DNA of 64,000 bases from Microbulbifer litoralis (GTDB taxonomy: Bacteria; Pseudomonadota; Gammaproteobacteria; Pseudomonadales; Cellvibrionaceae). Numbering within the stretch: the stretch's first letter is position 1; the number at the start of each line of letters is the position of its first letter. Positions 45,672 through 56,583 of this stretch are shown here, piece by piece. The DNA lies in NCBI RefSeq assembly GCF_023634065.1, contig NZ_JALKCV010000005.1:186001-250000 (forward strand), given 5' to 3'. The notes beneath the pieces were generated by a model. That model did no database searches and was not told where the DNA came from. It saw nothing but the letters and a program-made list of their open reading frames with translations. The translations under genes and the position numbers were made by a program.

Positions 45672-46217
45672 ATGAAAACTTCAAAAACCAGAACAGGCAC
45701 CAGCAGATTGAGTCACCGCACCCTGGCCCTGTTTGCGCTTGCCATAAGCCTGGCACTGCCTTCAGGTAATGCCCTGGCCGTCGGGGAGCTGACCTGCGTT
45801 GCCAGTTCGGAAATCAGCTACTCCCCCGGCCTGCGTCTGTTTACCCAACAGACCGACATCACTTTCGATACCGGTTACAGCGGCTGTACATCACTGACCG
45901 GCTCGCCAATTATCTCCGGCAGCCGCTCCGGCAGCTTCAGTGGTCCGCGCAGTTGCCTGGCACTGCCACCAAGCGGGTCTGCACTGGTGGAAGTAACCTG
46001 GAGCAACGGGCAGATCAGCGTTGTGGATGCGACCAGCCAGAGCACCGATGCCGCCGGCCAGACAATACACCTGATCACCGGCCCGATCATTTCCGGGCCC
46101 TTCACCGGAAGAACCTTCAATGAACAGATTGTGCAGGCATCCCTGGACCTGCTCTACTGCCTGACAGCGCCCGGCGTAACATTCCAGAGCGGTACCGGGG
46201 TGATGGAAATCCTGTAG
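45672..46217 (+). CDS. Secreted protein, distant member of the PGITNTP family, paralogue 4
   Basis: 181 residues, signal peptide ending GNALA. The mature part follows the same plan as the three tandem genes at 17-18.7 kb but is divergent: CVASSEISYSPGLRLFTQQT, GYSGCTSLTGSPIISGSRSG, RSCLALPPSGSALVEVTWSN, GQTIHLITGPIISGPFTGRT and LLYCLTAPGVTFQSGTGVME. Cysteines are again spaced through the chain. A GAGG ribosome site precedes the ATG. It is divergent from the ECF sigma operon. The YSPG, W.NGQ, G...I.SG.F.G and C..PGV core shows the common ancestry. No function is known to me. Confidence 0.78.
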   Translation: MKTSKTRTGTSRLSHRTLALFALAISLALPSGNALAVGELTCVASSEISYSPGLRLFTQQTDITFDTGYSGCTSLTGSPIISGSRSGSFSGPRSCLALPPSGSALVEVTWSNGQISVVDATSQSTDAAGQTIHLITGPIISGPFTGRTFNEQIVQASLDLLYCLTAPGVTFQSGTGVMEIL

Positions 46218-46409
46218 CTCAAGCCAACCAGCCCCCGCGCACAGCGGACCCGCGCCCGCCGAGGCGGGGTCCGCAGCCCACCACAAGTTCCGCCGGTGCG
46301 ACAAAGCGACTGGATTCCGCGGTAACCAAACTTTAATAATCCCCTCCCGCCCAAATATTTCTTCCCGACCCGGGCCCTTCCGCCCGTCCTGCAATTGTTC
46401 AGAAGTCGC

Positions 46410-47498
46410 ATGCCCAGAAGTACCCGTTATTGTTCTATCGAAAAACCCGTCATTACCCATCGGTTTTTTTGTCTTGTTCTATTCAGTTTATCCACGGCGC
46501 TGTTCGTGCTCAGTTCATCGGCCCTTGCCGATACCGGAAAAACCGACAGCGCATTGCAGGCAGTCACCCTGCGTATCGACAACGATATCTTTGCCGGCAG
46601 CGACCGGGGTTATTCCAACGGTATCAATATCGGCTTCCTGTCACAGACGGTGGACGACTTCGATGACTCGCGGCTGCCCGCCAGTTACCGATGGCTGAAT
46701 CATGGCCTGGGCTGGCTGCAGCCGCGGGAATGGGATCAGTACAATATGGCGTTGACTGTCGGCCACGGTATTTTTACCCCGGGCGACTGGCGCGCCAGCG
46801 AGCTGGTGAAAGACGACCGGCCCTACGCCGGCGTGCTGCTTGTCGGCGTGGACTATAACGGCAGAAGCGATAACCGCATGCAGAGTACCGGCCTGGACCT
46901 GGGGATTATCGGCCCCTCGGCATTGGGAGAGGATCTGCAAAAAGGTGTGCACAAGCTGCTGGGGTCGGAGACATTCCGCGGCTGGGACAACCAGCTTCGC
47001 GACGAACTGGTCTTCCGCCTGTCGACCCAGCGCCTGTATCGCCTGCATATCGAGCCCGGCGGGGGTGGCGACTGGCAACAAGACCTGATACTGCGCACTG
47101 GCGGCAGTTTTGGTAACCTGGTCACCGATCTCAATATCGGCGCCGAGTGGCGCTTCGGCCCGCAACTACCGGACAATTTCGGCAGCGCGCCGCTGTTGCC
47201 GGCGTCGGAAAACACCGTGCCCACGCGCCACAGGGATTACAGCCGCCGCCTGAAACTGCACGGCTTTATCGCCACCAACCTGCGCGGCGTCATCTATGAT
47301 GTCACACTGGACGGCAACACCTGGAAAGACAGCCACAGCGTCACTCGCGAACCACTGGTACTGGACCTGGGCATAGGCGTGGCGGGTAGTTACGGGCACT
47401 GGCGGTTCGCTTTTGCGCACTATTTCCGTAGCCGCGAATTCGAGCAACAGGAAGAGCCGCCCAGACTCGGTAGTTTCAGTGCCTGGCGGGAGTTCTGA
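46410..47498 (+). CDS. LpxR-like lipid A deacylase, outer membrane
   Basis: 362 residues from the ATG at 46410, with a signal peptide ending SSSALA. It matches the LpxR (DUF2219) beta-barrel family, whose members remove the 3'-acyloxyacyl group of lipid A at the outer-membrane surface. Seen: LRIDNDIFAGSDRGYSNGIN (conserved Asn-Asp and Ser region), TVGHGIFTPGDW (catalytic His), DDRPYAGVLLVGV, LGSETFRGWDNQLRDEL and a C-terminal beta strand ending SAWREF. The gene stands alone. The length and motif order agree with the family. Confidence 0.88.
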   Translation: MPRSTRYCSIEKPVITHRFFCLVLFSLSTALFVLSSSALADTGKTDSALQAVTLRIDNDIFAGSDRGYSNGINIGFLSQTVDDFDDSRLPASYRWLNHGLGWLQPREWDQYNMALTVGHGIFTPGDWRASELVKDDRPYAGVLLVGVDYNGRSDNRMQSTGLDLGIIGPSALGEDLQKGVHKLLGSETFRGWDNQLRDELVFRLSTQRLYRLHIEPGGGGDWQQDLILRTGGSFGNLVTDLNIGAEWRFGPQLPDNFGSAPLLPASENTVPTRHRDYSRRLKLHGFIATNLRGVIYDVTLDGNTWKDSHSVTREPLVLDLGIGVAGSYGHWRFAFAHYFRSREFEQQEEPPRLGSFSAWREF

Positions 47499-47561
47499 AG
47501 CAACTTCTCAGCCATACTGGAGAGAGACCTCTTTTCAGCAAACCACAGGGAGAGCAACACC

Positions 47562-47978
47562 ATGAAAGTCCTCTACAAAGCCGTGGCCACTGCCACTGGC
47601 GGCCGCGACGGCAAGGCCAAATCATCCGACGGCCAACTGGAAGTGAAGCTGGCGGTTCCGGAGGAAATGGGCGGCCCCGGCGGCGCGACCAACCCGGAAC
47701 AGCTGTTCGCCGCAGGCTATTCAGCCTGCTTTATCGGTGCCATGAAAAAGGTCGCGGGCGACGAGAAAATTTCGGTACCGGGCGATACCAGTGTCCGCGG
47801 CGAGGTTGGGATAGGGCCGAAGGGCGAAGGATTCGGTCTGGATATCGATCTCTTCGTAACGCTACCGGGCATGGAGCAGCAACAGGCCGAGGACCTGGTG
47901 GCCAAAGCGCACCGAGTCTGCCCCTACTCCAACGCCACACGCAACAATGTGGATGTGCGGTTACACGTGGAGACTTGA
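47562..47978 (+). CDS. ohr: Organic hydroperoxide resistance protein (Ohr)
   Basis: 138-residue thiol peroxidase reducing organic and fatty-acid hydroperoxides. Both reactive cysteines are present: the peroxidatic one in [10 protein letters not shown] and the resolving one in [14 protein letters not shown]. The substrate-pocket arginine is likely in GGRDGKAKS. Length and end (VDVRLHVET) are typical of Ohr. A GGGAGAG ribosome site precedes the ATG. No adjacent ohrR regulator is visible. Confidence 0.95.
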   Translation: MKVLYKAVATATGGRDGKAKSSDGQLEVKLAVPEEMGGPGGATNPEQLFAAGYSACFIGAMKKVAGDEKISVPGDTSVRGEVGIGPKGEGFGLDIDLFVTLPGMEQQQAEDLVAKAHRVCPYSNATRNNVDVRLHVET

Positions 47979-48230
47979 GGCGGTTTCAGGCTTATTCACA
48001 TAGCGCGACTTGAGCACTGCGTTGCATACCGGACTGCAGAGTCAGTCGCGCACTTTTCCGATGATTAATACGAGCATGTACGAGATAAAAAATCGCGTCA
48101 ATTCCGCCCGCTCTGCTGATGGTGAGTCGGGCTTCGGTCCAGCGCAGCCGCCTTGGTATATTCCAGCTTCCGATATCTTCCCCTGAGAGCTGCGGGCGAT
48201 CCACAGCGGCCTTTCTCTGCTACCGGCCCC
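47979..48230. other. Non-coding spacer after ohr
   Basis: About 250 bases. A minus-strand frame of about 70 codons (47992-48204) exists but starts with GTG, has no ribosome site and no family resemblance, so I treat it as non-coding. The TAGNGGGC MITE follows. Confidence 0.5.
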
Positions 48231-48392
48231 TAGCGGGCCGCTCGCAAAGTTAGGTAACAGTTCGCTTCGCCAAATCGTCCAGCTCTGCGTTGAGAAAGCT
48301 TGAAATAACGCTGCTATTCCAGCGCTTTCTCACCTTGACCTGAACAATTTGGCTGTGCTCCTTTGTTACCGAACTTTACAAGCAGCCCACTA
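48231..48392. mobile_element. Complete 162 bp MITE with 28 bp imperfect terminal repeats
   Basis: Left end TAGCGGGCCGCTCGCAAAGT and right end, read inverted, TAGTGGGCTGCTTGTAAAGT, both continuing NGGTAAC. No coding capacity. Fragments of the same element lie in the cassette cluster at 34471-34505 and 35464-35550. Confidence 0.88.
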
Positions 48393-48438
48393 GTTACCTC
48401 TTCGCAACCAGGAATACGAGATGACATCCAAAATATCG

Positions 48439-48618
48439 TTAACGCCACGAGCGAAGGGTATTATGAGCCGTGGTCATCAGCATTAACAGGGAGCCAAGCG
48501 CAAAGAGCCAGACTCCGGCAACAGCATACTGTGAAAAATTCGGCAAAAACAGGATACTGCCCGACAGAAATGCAATGCTGCTAACCACTCCCAACAGATT
48601 ATGAAGCTTCTCAATCAT
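48439..48618 (-). CDS. YrhK-like small membrane protein
   Basis: 59 residues from the ATG at 48618. Two hydrophobic segments (LHNLLGVVSSIAFLSGSILF and YAVAGVWLFALGSLLMLMTT) are separated by LPNFSQ, and the protein ends NTLRSWR. The G..LF.P.....AG.WLF..GSL pattern resembles the YrhK-like domain family of unknown role. An in-frame stop lies 14 codons upstream, so the start is well bounded, although the ribosome site is weak. It has no obvious operon partner. Confidence 0.6.
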   Translation of the reverse strand: MIEKLHNLLGVVSSIAFLSGSILFLPNFSQYAVAGVWLFALGSLLMLMTTAHNTLRSWR

Positions 48619-48731
48619 CGACTTACCCAGATACCCAGAAAAATCCCGGACAGCTCATACAGCGGCCCAAATAGAGTCTTGCAATCAATATCCACACGTT
48701 TCAATTTAAGCGGAAAATTTCCTGCTTGCTG

Positions 48732-49184
48732 CTACTGAATATCAGGCTGAAACTTCATACTAATCGATACGCGGTTCCAGCTGTTGATTTCCAGGATAAC
48801 GGCCATCAGCTCCAAAAGATCGCGCTCACCAAATTCCTGCAGACACTGCTGATATATGTCGTCGGTGACGCCGTCTTTTTCTATACGGGTAATGGACTCT
48901 GCCAGGGCCAGCGCCACTCTTTCACGCCCGGAGAAGCAGCTCGCCTCGTGCCAGGCGGACAGAACGTCCAGCCGCGCCTGCTGTTCGCCACCCTCGCGCA
49001 ACTCCTGAGAATGCATGTGCAGACAGAAGCAGCATTGATTGATTTGTGACACTCGCAACCTCACCAGATTGCAGAGGCTTTTCTCCAGTGCGGATTGATG
49101 ATCGGTCTTGCCCAACGCCAGGAGGCTGCTGGAGATCCGGGGACCGAGCTCATAGAAAGCCTGTTGTGACAAACGCTCACTCAT
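48732..49184 (-). CDS. Carboxymuconolactone decarboxylase/AhpD-like protein
   Basis: 150 residues of the AhpD/CMD superfamily. The peroxidase-type active site is visible as QCCFCLHMHSQELRE (CxxC with following His), preceded by LCNLVRLRVSQIN and followed by WHEASCFSGRERVALALAES. AhpD-like proteins reduce peroxides or act as disulfide reductases. The gene is just downstream of the AraC-family regulator on the same strand (55 bp apart), a common pairing in which the regulator controls the enzyme. Confidence 0.9.
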   Translation of the reverse strand: MSERLSQQAFYELGPRISSSLLALGKTDHQSALEKSLCNLVRLRVSQINQCCFCLHMHSQELREGGEQQARLDVLSAWHEASCFSGRERVALALAESITRIEKDGVTDDIYQQCLQEFGERDLLELMAVILEINSWNRVSISMKFQPDIQ

Positions 49185-49239
49185 ACTGATTTACCCACAG
49201 CCAATTGACATTGCCATGCAGTATAGGAATAAACGGGCG

Positions 49240-50049
49240 CTATTTATTGTAGATCTGCGACACCTTGCGCTTTCGATAGGAGCCAGGCGTCTCCAGCGTA
49301 TAGCGACGGAATGCGTGCGAGAAATGGGCCTGGTCGAAGAAGCCGCAATCCAGGGCGACATCCCCGATCGAGGCCGGGGTGTGGATCAAGCCATAACGCG
49401 CCCGATACATGCGGCCAAACTGGATCAGCTCTGCCGGACTGACTCCGACTTCACGCCGCAGCTTTCTCTCCAGGGTTCTGCGGTTCATGCCCAGCCGTTC
49501 ACAGAGCAGCGGCACGGAGTTCATGAGCTTTGTCTGTGCAACGATTCCCTGAATGGTGCGCATATCCCGCTCCAGCGCATCCAGCTTTTGCAGCCGATGG
49601 GTCAGCCAGCCCTGGATCCCTGCAACACGCCCGGACATCGTCAGCGAATGGATTCTGTCCATAAGCGCCATAAAGCTGCGATACCAGGCGGGTTCCAGAT
49701 CCCCACCCAATACATACTGCTGATCGCCAAACATCTGCGGATCCAGGTCGAGCAGGTAGAGACTGCCGGACGGGTTGAAGCGGATACTGATCAGTTGCTG
49801 GTTGCTGCGAAAGACCTCGACCCTGGTAACCCGGTTGGACGTAAAGGAAATTGCCGGCTGGTCTGTGGAGAGATCGATGGTGAGGCTGCTGCCGGCGTCG
49901 GGGTACAACTTCTCCCGCGCGGCGGTGCCGACACCGCCTTCGCCACCCAGAACCCAGTAACACTGGATCCAGGGCTTCAGGTGAGGCTCCGGAAAAAATG
50001 TCTGGACGTGCAGTGCCTCAAAGCTGTCTGCTGGAATCAACTCCGCCAT
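49240..50049 (-). CDS. AraC-family transcriptional regulator
   Basis: 269 residues. The N-terminal ligand-binding part (LKPWIQCYWVLGGEGG, YPDAGSSLTIDLS) resembles DUF6597-type domains of AraC regulators. The C-terminal double helix-turn-helix is seen in LCERLGMNRRTLERKLRREV, VSPAELIQFGRMYRARYGL, and ASIGDVALDCGFFDQAHFSH followed by AFRRYTLETPGSYRK. It probably regulates the AhpD-like gene next to it. It starts 10 bases beyond the hutG stop on the same strand, but a role in histidine use is not suggested by its sequence. Confidence 0.9.
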   Translation of the reverse strand: MAELIPADSFEALHVQTFFPEPHLKPWIQCYWVLGGEGGVGTAAREKLYPDAGSSLTIDLSTDQPAISFTSNRVTRVEVFRSNQQLISIRFNPSGSLYLLDLDPQMFGDQQYVLGGDLEPAWYRSFMALMDRIHSLTMSGRVAGIQGWLTHRLQKLDALERDMRTIQGIVAQTKLMNSVPLLCERLGMNRRTLERKLRREVGVSPAELIQFGRMYRARYGLIHTPASIGDVALDCGFFDQAHFSHAFRRYTLETPGSYRKRKVSQIYNK

Positions 50050-50059
50050 CCTTATGCAA

Positions 50060-51010
50060 TCAGGTCACCCCATTCGCAATCTGGAAAGCCACCCGCGCCG
50101 CCGTGCGCGCGGCGTGGTCCTCGATATCGAAATAGGGATTGAATTCGGCCAGGTCGGCGAGGCAGACCTTACCGGTTTCCAGTACGGTATCCAGCAATGG
50201 TTCAAACAATTCCAGCGGCACACCGCGCCCGGCCGGGGCGCTGACCGCGGGCATCACCGCTGCGGGAAATACATCGAAGCAGACGCTCAGGTAGACCAGG
50301 TCGACCCCCTGGATAAAGCGCAGGATCCGCTCGCGCACCCGCTCCAGGTGCCAACTGGTGATCTCCCGGTCGCGGATCACTTCCGCGCCCAGTTCGTCGG
50401 CGCGATTGAACAGCGCCGGCGTATTGGCATTGTCGGCGGCGCCGATACACAGGTAATTGAACGGCCGGCCGTTGATCTCGCACTGCTCGGCAATCTGGTA
50501 GAAGGGTGTTCCCGACGACCCCTTGGGGCTCGGAATACGCAGGTCCAGGTGGGCGTCGAAATTGATCACGCCGAGGGTCTTGTCCCGGTGCTCCTCGCGC
50601 ATCCAGCGGGCGATACCCTGGTAGCTGCCAAAGGCCACTTCATGACCGCCGCCGAGTACCAGCGGGAAATGGCCGCCGTTCAGCAGTTCAGTGACGCGCG
50701 CACCGAGCAGCGACTGGGCGGATTCCAGGTCCTCTTTTTCCACCTTGACGTTGCCGGCGTCGTACAGCGGCGTATCGAAGGTGGCCGGGAGGCTGGCCAT
50801 CGCCAGGCGCAGGATGCGCGGGCCCTTGGCGGCGCCGATGCGGCCCTTGTTGCGGCGCACGCCCTCGTCGGAGGCGAAACCGAGAATCGCCAGGCCCGGC
50901 GGGCTGTCCAGCTGCAGCGGCGAGATCCGCTGGTGCCAGCGCTCGCCCGCGCGGCCGTCCTCGCTGTCGGTGCGGCCGCTCCACAGGCGCATATCAGCCA
51001 GCTGTAACAT
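50060..51010 (-). CDS. hutG: Formimidoylglutamase
   Basis: Last step of the four-step histidine pathway: N-formimidoyl-glutamate to glutamate and formamide. 316-residue ureohydrolase-fold protein with manganese-site motifs LGGGHEVAFG and NFDAHLDLR. The third motif reads SVCFDVFPAAVMP, with Cys where arginases have the first Asp. ILGFASDEGVRRNKGRIGAA and GPRILR are typical of HutG. The ATG overlaps the hutI stop by 17 bases, so both are in one transcript leaving the HutC-controlled region. Confidence 0.9.
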   Translation of the reverse strand: MLQLADMRLWSGRTDSEDGRAGERWHQRISPLQLDSPPGLAILGFASDEGVRRNKGRIGAAKGPRILRLAMASLPATFDTPLYDAGNVKVEKEDLESAQSLLGARVTELLNGGHFPLVLGGGHEVAFGSYQGIARWMREEHRDKTLGVINFDAHLDLRIPSPKGSSGTPFYQIAEQCEINGRPFNYLCIGAADNANTPALFNRADELGAEVIRDREITSWHLERVRERILRFIQGVDLVYLSVCFDVFPAAVMPAVSAPAGRGVPLELFEPLLDTVLETGKVCLADLAEFNPYFDIEDHAARTAARVAFQIANGVT

Positions 51011-52223
51011 CTTTGCCTCCGAAAAAAATCTGCGCGGGTTGCAGGGCGCCGACCTCGTAGGCCAGCTGATCGGGCGTATCCATCGGCCACAGCACCATGT
51101 CGGCGCGCAGGCCCGGGCGCAGGGCGCCGCGGGAACAGCAGAGCCCCAGCGCGCGGGCGGCGGAGCGGGTCACGCCCGCCAGCGCCTCCGCCGGCGTCAG
51201 GCCGAACAGGTTGCAGCCCATATTCATCATCAACCGCAGCGAGGCGATCGGGCAGCTGCCCGGGTTCAGGTCCGTGGACAGCGCCATGGGCACGCCGGCC
51301 GCCCGCAATTTGTCCACCGGCGGCACACGGGTTTCGCGCAGGGTATAGAAGGCACCGGGCAACAGCACCGCAACGGTGCCGCTGTCCGCCATCTGCGCCA
51401 CATCCCCGTCGGTGATGTATTCGATATGGTCCACGGACAGCGCGCTGGACCGGGCCGCCATGGCCGTGGCACCGGTGCGGGCCAACTGTTCCGCGTGGAC
51501 TTTTACCGGCAGGTCCAGGTCTTTCGCGGCATCGATGACCCGCTGGCACTGCTCGACGGAGAAAGCGATCTTCTCGCAGAACATGTCCACCGCATCGGCC
51601 AGTTGCTCCCTGGCGACCGCCGGCAGAATCTGCTCACACACCAGGTCGATATATTCGTCCGCGCGGCCGTCGTATTCCGGGGGCAGCGCGTGCGCCGCCA
51701 GGCAGGTGGTGACGATCTCCACCGGATGGTGCTGGCCCAGGCGGCGCGCGGTGCGCAGCTGTTTCAGTTCGGTGTCCAGGTCCAGGCCATAGCCGGACTT
51801 CACCTCGATGGTGGTGGCGCCCTCGGCCATCAGCGCCCGCAGCCGCGGCTCGGCGCCGCGGTATAGCTGCTCGGCGCTGGCGGCGCGGGTCGCGCGGACG
51901 GTGGACAGGATACCGCCGCCGGCACGTGCCACTTCCTCGTAACTCTCGCCGCCCAGGCGACGGGCGAATTCCCCGGCGCGGTGACCGCCGTAGACCAGGT
52001 GGGTGTGGCAGTCGACCAGGCCCGGGGTCAGCCACTGGCCCTCGCCGTCGATGGTGTGGTCGGCGGCGGTTTCCGGCAGCTCCCCGCGCGGCCCCAGCCA
52101 CACGATTTTGCCCCCGGTCACGGCCACCGCGGCATCTTCCACGGCGCCGTAGCCCCCGGGAAGCGACGGATCCATGGTGGCGGCATGGACGTTGGTGATC
52201 AGCAGGTCGCAGCGTTCTGTCAT
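50994..52223 (-). CDS. hutI: Imidazolonepropionase
   Basis: Third step of histidine breakdown: imidazolone propionate to formimidoylglutamate. 409 residues from the ATG at 52223 (MTERCDLLITN); the frame is open 20 codons further. Amidohydrolase fold with metal site LVDCHTHLVYGGHRAGEFA, then the ligand-binding EVKSGYGLDLDTELK, HAEQLARTGA and ALSTDLNPGS. First gene of the leftward hut unit, with hutG overlapping its end, divergent from hutC. Confidence 0.95.
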   Translation of the reverse strand: MTERCDLLITNVHAATMDPSLPGGYGAVEDAAVAVTGGKIVWLGPRGELPETAADHTIDGEGQWLTPGLVDCHTHLVYGGHRAGEFARRLGGESYEEVARAGGGILSTVRATRAASAEQLYRGAEPRLRALMAEGATTIEVKSGYGLDLDTELKQLRTARRLGQHHPVEIVTTCLAAHALPPEYDGRADEYIDLVCEQILPAVAREQLADAVDMFCEKIAFSVEQCQRVIDAAKDLDLPVKVHAEQLARTGATAMAARSSALSVDHIEYITDGDVAQMADSGTVAVLLPGAFYTLRETRVPPVDKLRAAGVPMALSTDLNPGSCPIASLRLMMNMGCNLFGLTPAEALAGVTRSAARALGLCCSRGALRPGLRADMVLWPMDTPDQLAYEVGALQPAQIFFGGKDVTAG

Positions 52224-52407
52224 AGGCTTGTTCCCGGCGCGCGCACAGAGTCTGGCGGCGCGGTTTTCCTCATTTATAACCATAGTCGCTCGCCTGGTGG
52301 ACGAGCGGTTTTCAACGTCGGTGACCGACCGGCCCGCTCCAGGCCCAGCCGGGCTTCATTCGGCAATCTTGACACCGGCCGAGCCGGGCACCATAGTAAC
52401 GCCACCT

Positions 52408-52432
52408 CTTGTATATACAACCATATACAAGC
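52408..52432. promoter_or_regulatory. HutC-type operator in the hutI-hutC divergent promoter region
   Basis: Contains the perfect palindrome TTGTATATACAA (52409-52420) followed by a second half-site ATATACAAG. HutC of Pseudomonas binds CTTGTAT-N-ACAAG-type sites, so this fits. It lies 25 bases before the hutC ATG and in the region that must also hold the hutI promoter. Confidence 0.85.
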
Positions 52433-52456
52433 TCGAACAGCACTCTACCGAAGTCC

Positions 52457-53188
52457 ATGAATACTGCAAGCGCGCCCTCGGCCCCCACAAACGAACCCCG
52501 CTACGCGGCGATCAAGCGGCATATCCGCGGACAGATCGAGACCGGTGAATGGCCGGTGCACTTCCGCGTGCCGTCCGAGAACGACCTGGCGCGGGATTTC
52601 GGGGTCAGCCGCATGACCGCACGGCGCGCCCTGAGCGAGCTGACCGACGAGGGCGTGCTGATGCGCTCGCAGGGCCTGGGCACCTTCGTCGCCGAGCCGG
52701 TGCCGGCGGGCTCGCTGCTGGAGGTGCGCAATATCGCCGACGAGGTCTCCGCCCGCGGCCACAGCTACAGCAACCGGATCCTGCTGCTCGAGGAGGCGAC
52801 CGCCTCCACCGATGTGGCCCGCGCCCTGGGCATGCCGGAGGAGGCGCGGGTGTTCCACTCGATCATCGTGCACTGCGACAACGCGCTGCCGATCCAGTGG
52901 GAAGAGCGCTTTACCAATCCGGCGCTGGTACCCGACTACCTGCAGCAGGACTTCAGCGCCACCACCCCCAACGCCTACCTGTCCCGCGTGGCGCCACTGA
53001 CGGAGGCGGACACTACCGTTGAGGCAATCGCGGCGGAGGCAGCGGTGGCCGAGGCCCTGGCCATCGACACACACAGCGCCTGCCTGCAGATCTGGCGGCG
53101 CACCAAGAGCCGCACCGGCACCGTGAGTTTCGCCCGGCTGGTGCACCCGGGCAACCGCTACCGGCTGGGCGCACAGCTGCGTTTCTGA
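52457..53188 (+). CDS. hutC: Histidine utilisation repressor, GntR family
   Basis: 243 residues from the ATG at 52457 (MNTASAPSAP); an earlier in-frame ATG lies inside the operator. N-terminal GntR winged helix (YAAIKRHIRGQIETGEWPVH, PSENDLARDFGVSRMTARRA) and a C-terminal UTRA ligand domain (IADEVSARGHSYSNRILLLE, SIIVHCDNALPIQWEERF, AACLQIWRRTKS-type end). HutC represses hut genes and is released by urocanate. A HutC-type operator lies directly upstream, suggesting autoregulation and joint control of both hut units. Confidence 0.95.
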   Translation: MNTASAPSAPTNEPRYAAIKRHIRGQIETGEWPVHFRVPSENDLARDFGVSRMTARRALSELTDEGVLMRSQGLGTFVAEPVPAGSLLEVRNIADEVSARGHSYSNRILLLEEATASTDVARALGMPEEARVFHSIIVHCDNALPIQWEERFTNPALVPDYLQQDFSATTPNAYLSRVAPLTEADTTVEAIAAEAAVAEALAIDTHSACLQIWRRTKSRTGTVSFARLVHPGNRYRLGAQLRF

Positions 53189-53233
53189 AATTCCACAGCC
53201 AGTCCCGAGTCCCGAAAATGATACGAGGCAACC

Positions 53234-54907
<1,674 letters not shown>

Positions 54908-54930
54908 TCCGGGACTCACACAACCGTGCC

Positions 54931-55001
54931 GTAGGAACCTGCCCTGCAGGCGAAAGCGAGCGAACTCACTGCAGCCATTCGCCTGCAGGGCAGGCTCCTA
55001 C
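54931..55001. repeat. Long intergenic hairpin between hutU and hutH
   Basis: 24 bp arms at 54931-54954 and 54978-55001 (GTAGGAACCTGCCCTGCAGG outer part) pair with one mismatch around a 23-base loop. Related to the shorter palindrome at 5555-5581. It could modulate hutH expression relative to hutU. Confidence 0.85.
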
Positions 55002-55032
55002 AAGGCAGACACCAATTTACGACGAGAATTGT

Positions 55033-56583
55033 ATGTACCAACTGCAAATCACCCCCGGCCAACTGAGCCTCGCGCAACTGCGCCGCGCCGCGCGCGAGCC
55101 GGTGCAGCTGTCCCTGGGCAAAGACGCCTACCCGGCCATCGAGGCCTCGGCCAGAACGGTGTCCCAAGTGCTGGAACAGGGCCGCACTGTCTACGGCATC
55201 AATACCGGTTTCGGCCTGCTGGCCAACACCCGTATCGAGCCCCACGATCTGGAAACCCTGCAGCGCGCCATCGTCCTGAGCCACGCCGCCGGCACTGGCG
55301 ACTTTATGGACGAGGACACGGTGCGCCTGTTGATGGTGCTGAAAATCAACTCCCTGTCCCGCGGCTTTTCCGGCGTGCGCCCGCGGGTGATCGAGGCGCT
55401 GATCGAGCTGGTCAATGCCGGCGTCTTCCCGGCCATTCCGGAAAAGGGCTCCGTGGGCGCCTCCGGCGACCTGGCGCCGCTGGCGCATATGAGCGTGGTA
55501 CTCCTCGGTGAGGGCGAGTGTTTTATCGACGGCCAGCGCAAGCCGGCCGCCGAGGGCCTGAAAAAAGCCGGCCTGGAACCGATGACGCTGGCGCCGAAGG
55601 AGGGGCTGGCGCTGTTGAACGGCACCCAGGCCTCCACCGCCTTCGCCCTGCTGGGCCTGTTCGCGGCCGAGGACCTGTTCGCCGGCGGCCTGGTGACCGG
55701 CGCGCTGACGCTGGAAGCCGCCAAGGGCTCACGCCGGCCGTTCGACGACCGCATCCACGCGGTGCGCGGTCAACAGGCGCAGCGCGATGTGGCCGCGACC
55801 TTCCGCGACCTGCTGGGCGAGCAGAGCGAGATCGGCGAATCGCACGAGAACTGCGAAAAAGTGCAGGACCCCTATTCGCTGCGCTGCCAGCCGCAGGTCA
55901 TGGGCGCCTGCCTGCAGCAGATCCGCTTTGCCTCCGAAGTTCTTCTGGCGGAGGCCAATGGTGTCTCCGACAACCCGCTGGTCTTTACCGACGAGGCGAA
56001 CCCGGAAAGTTCCGACATCATTTCCGGTGGTAACTTCCACGCCGAGCCGGTGGCCATGGTGGCCGATAACCTGGCACTGGCACTGGCGGAGATCGGTGCC
56101 CTCTCCGAGCGGCGCATGGCGCTGCTGATCGACTCCAACCTGTCCGGCCTGCCGCCCTTCCTGGTGGACAACGGCGGTGTGAACTCCGGCTTTATGATCG
56201 CCCAGGTCACCGGTGCGGCGCTGGCCAGCGAAAACAAATCCCTGGCCCACCCGGCCAGTGTCGATTCGCTGCCCACCTCCGCCAACCAGGAAGACCACGT
56301 CTCCATGGCCACCTTTGCCGGCCGCCGCCTGCGGGACATGGCCGACAATACCTGCGGCATTCTCGCCGTGGAGCTGTTGGCCGCCTGCCAGGGACTGGAT
56401 TTCCGCGCGCCGCTGAAGACTGCGGAAAAACTGGAAGCGGCCAAGGCCAGGTTGCGCGAACGCGTATCCTTCTACGACAAGGACCGCTACTTCGCGCCGG
56501 ATATCGAGGAGGCCAAGCAGTTGCTGGCCGCCGCCGACTACCTGCAGTTTATCGATGGCGAGCTGATGCCCAGCACTCATTAG
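55033..56583 (+). CDS. hutH: Histidine ammonia-lyase
   Basis: First step of histidine use: deamination to urocanate. 516 residues from the ATG at 55033. The self-forming MIO cofactor triad ASG is at residues 143-145 within [16 protein letters not shown]. Also seen: [15 protein letters not shown] near the N terminus, [37 protein letters not shown] and [20 protein letters not shown], and [18 protein letters not shown]. Last gene of the rightward hut unit. Its TAG stop codon is the first triplet of a MITE-like inverted repeat. Confidence 0.97.
   Translation: MYQLQITPGQLSLAQLRRAAREPVQLSLGKDAYPAIEASARTVSQVLEQGRTVYGINTGFGLLANTRIEPHDLETLQRAIVLSHAAGTGDFMDEDTVRLLMVLKINSLSRGFSGVRPRVIEALIELVNAGVFPAIPEKGSVGASGDLAPLAHMSVVLLGEGECFIDGQRKPAAEGLKKAGLEPMTLAPKEGLALLNGTQASTAFALLGLFAAEDLFAGGLVTGALTLEAAKGSRRPFDDRIHAVRGQQAQRDVAATFRDLLGEQSEIGESHENCEKVQDPYSLRCQPQVMGACLQQIRFASEVLLAEANGVSDNPLVFTDEANPESSDIISGGNFHAEPVAMVADNLALALAEIGALSERRMALLIDSNLSGLPPFLVDNGGVNSGFMIAQVTGAALASENKSLAHPASVDSLPTSANQEDHVSMATFAGRRLRDMADNTCGILAVELLAACQGLDFRAPLKTAEKLEAAKARLRERVSFYDKDRYFAPDIEEAKQLLAAADYLQFIDGELMPSTH

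Noticed and set aside
47992-48204. 70-codon minus-strand frame after ohr
   Set aside because: GTG start without ribosome site and no family resemblance; kept as non-coding.
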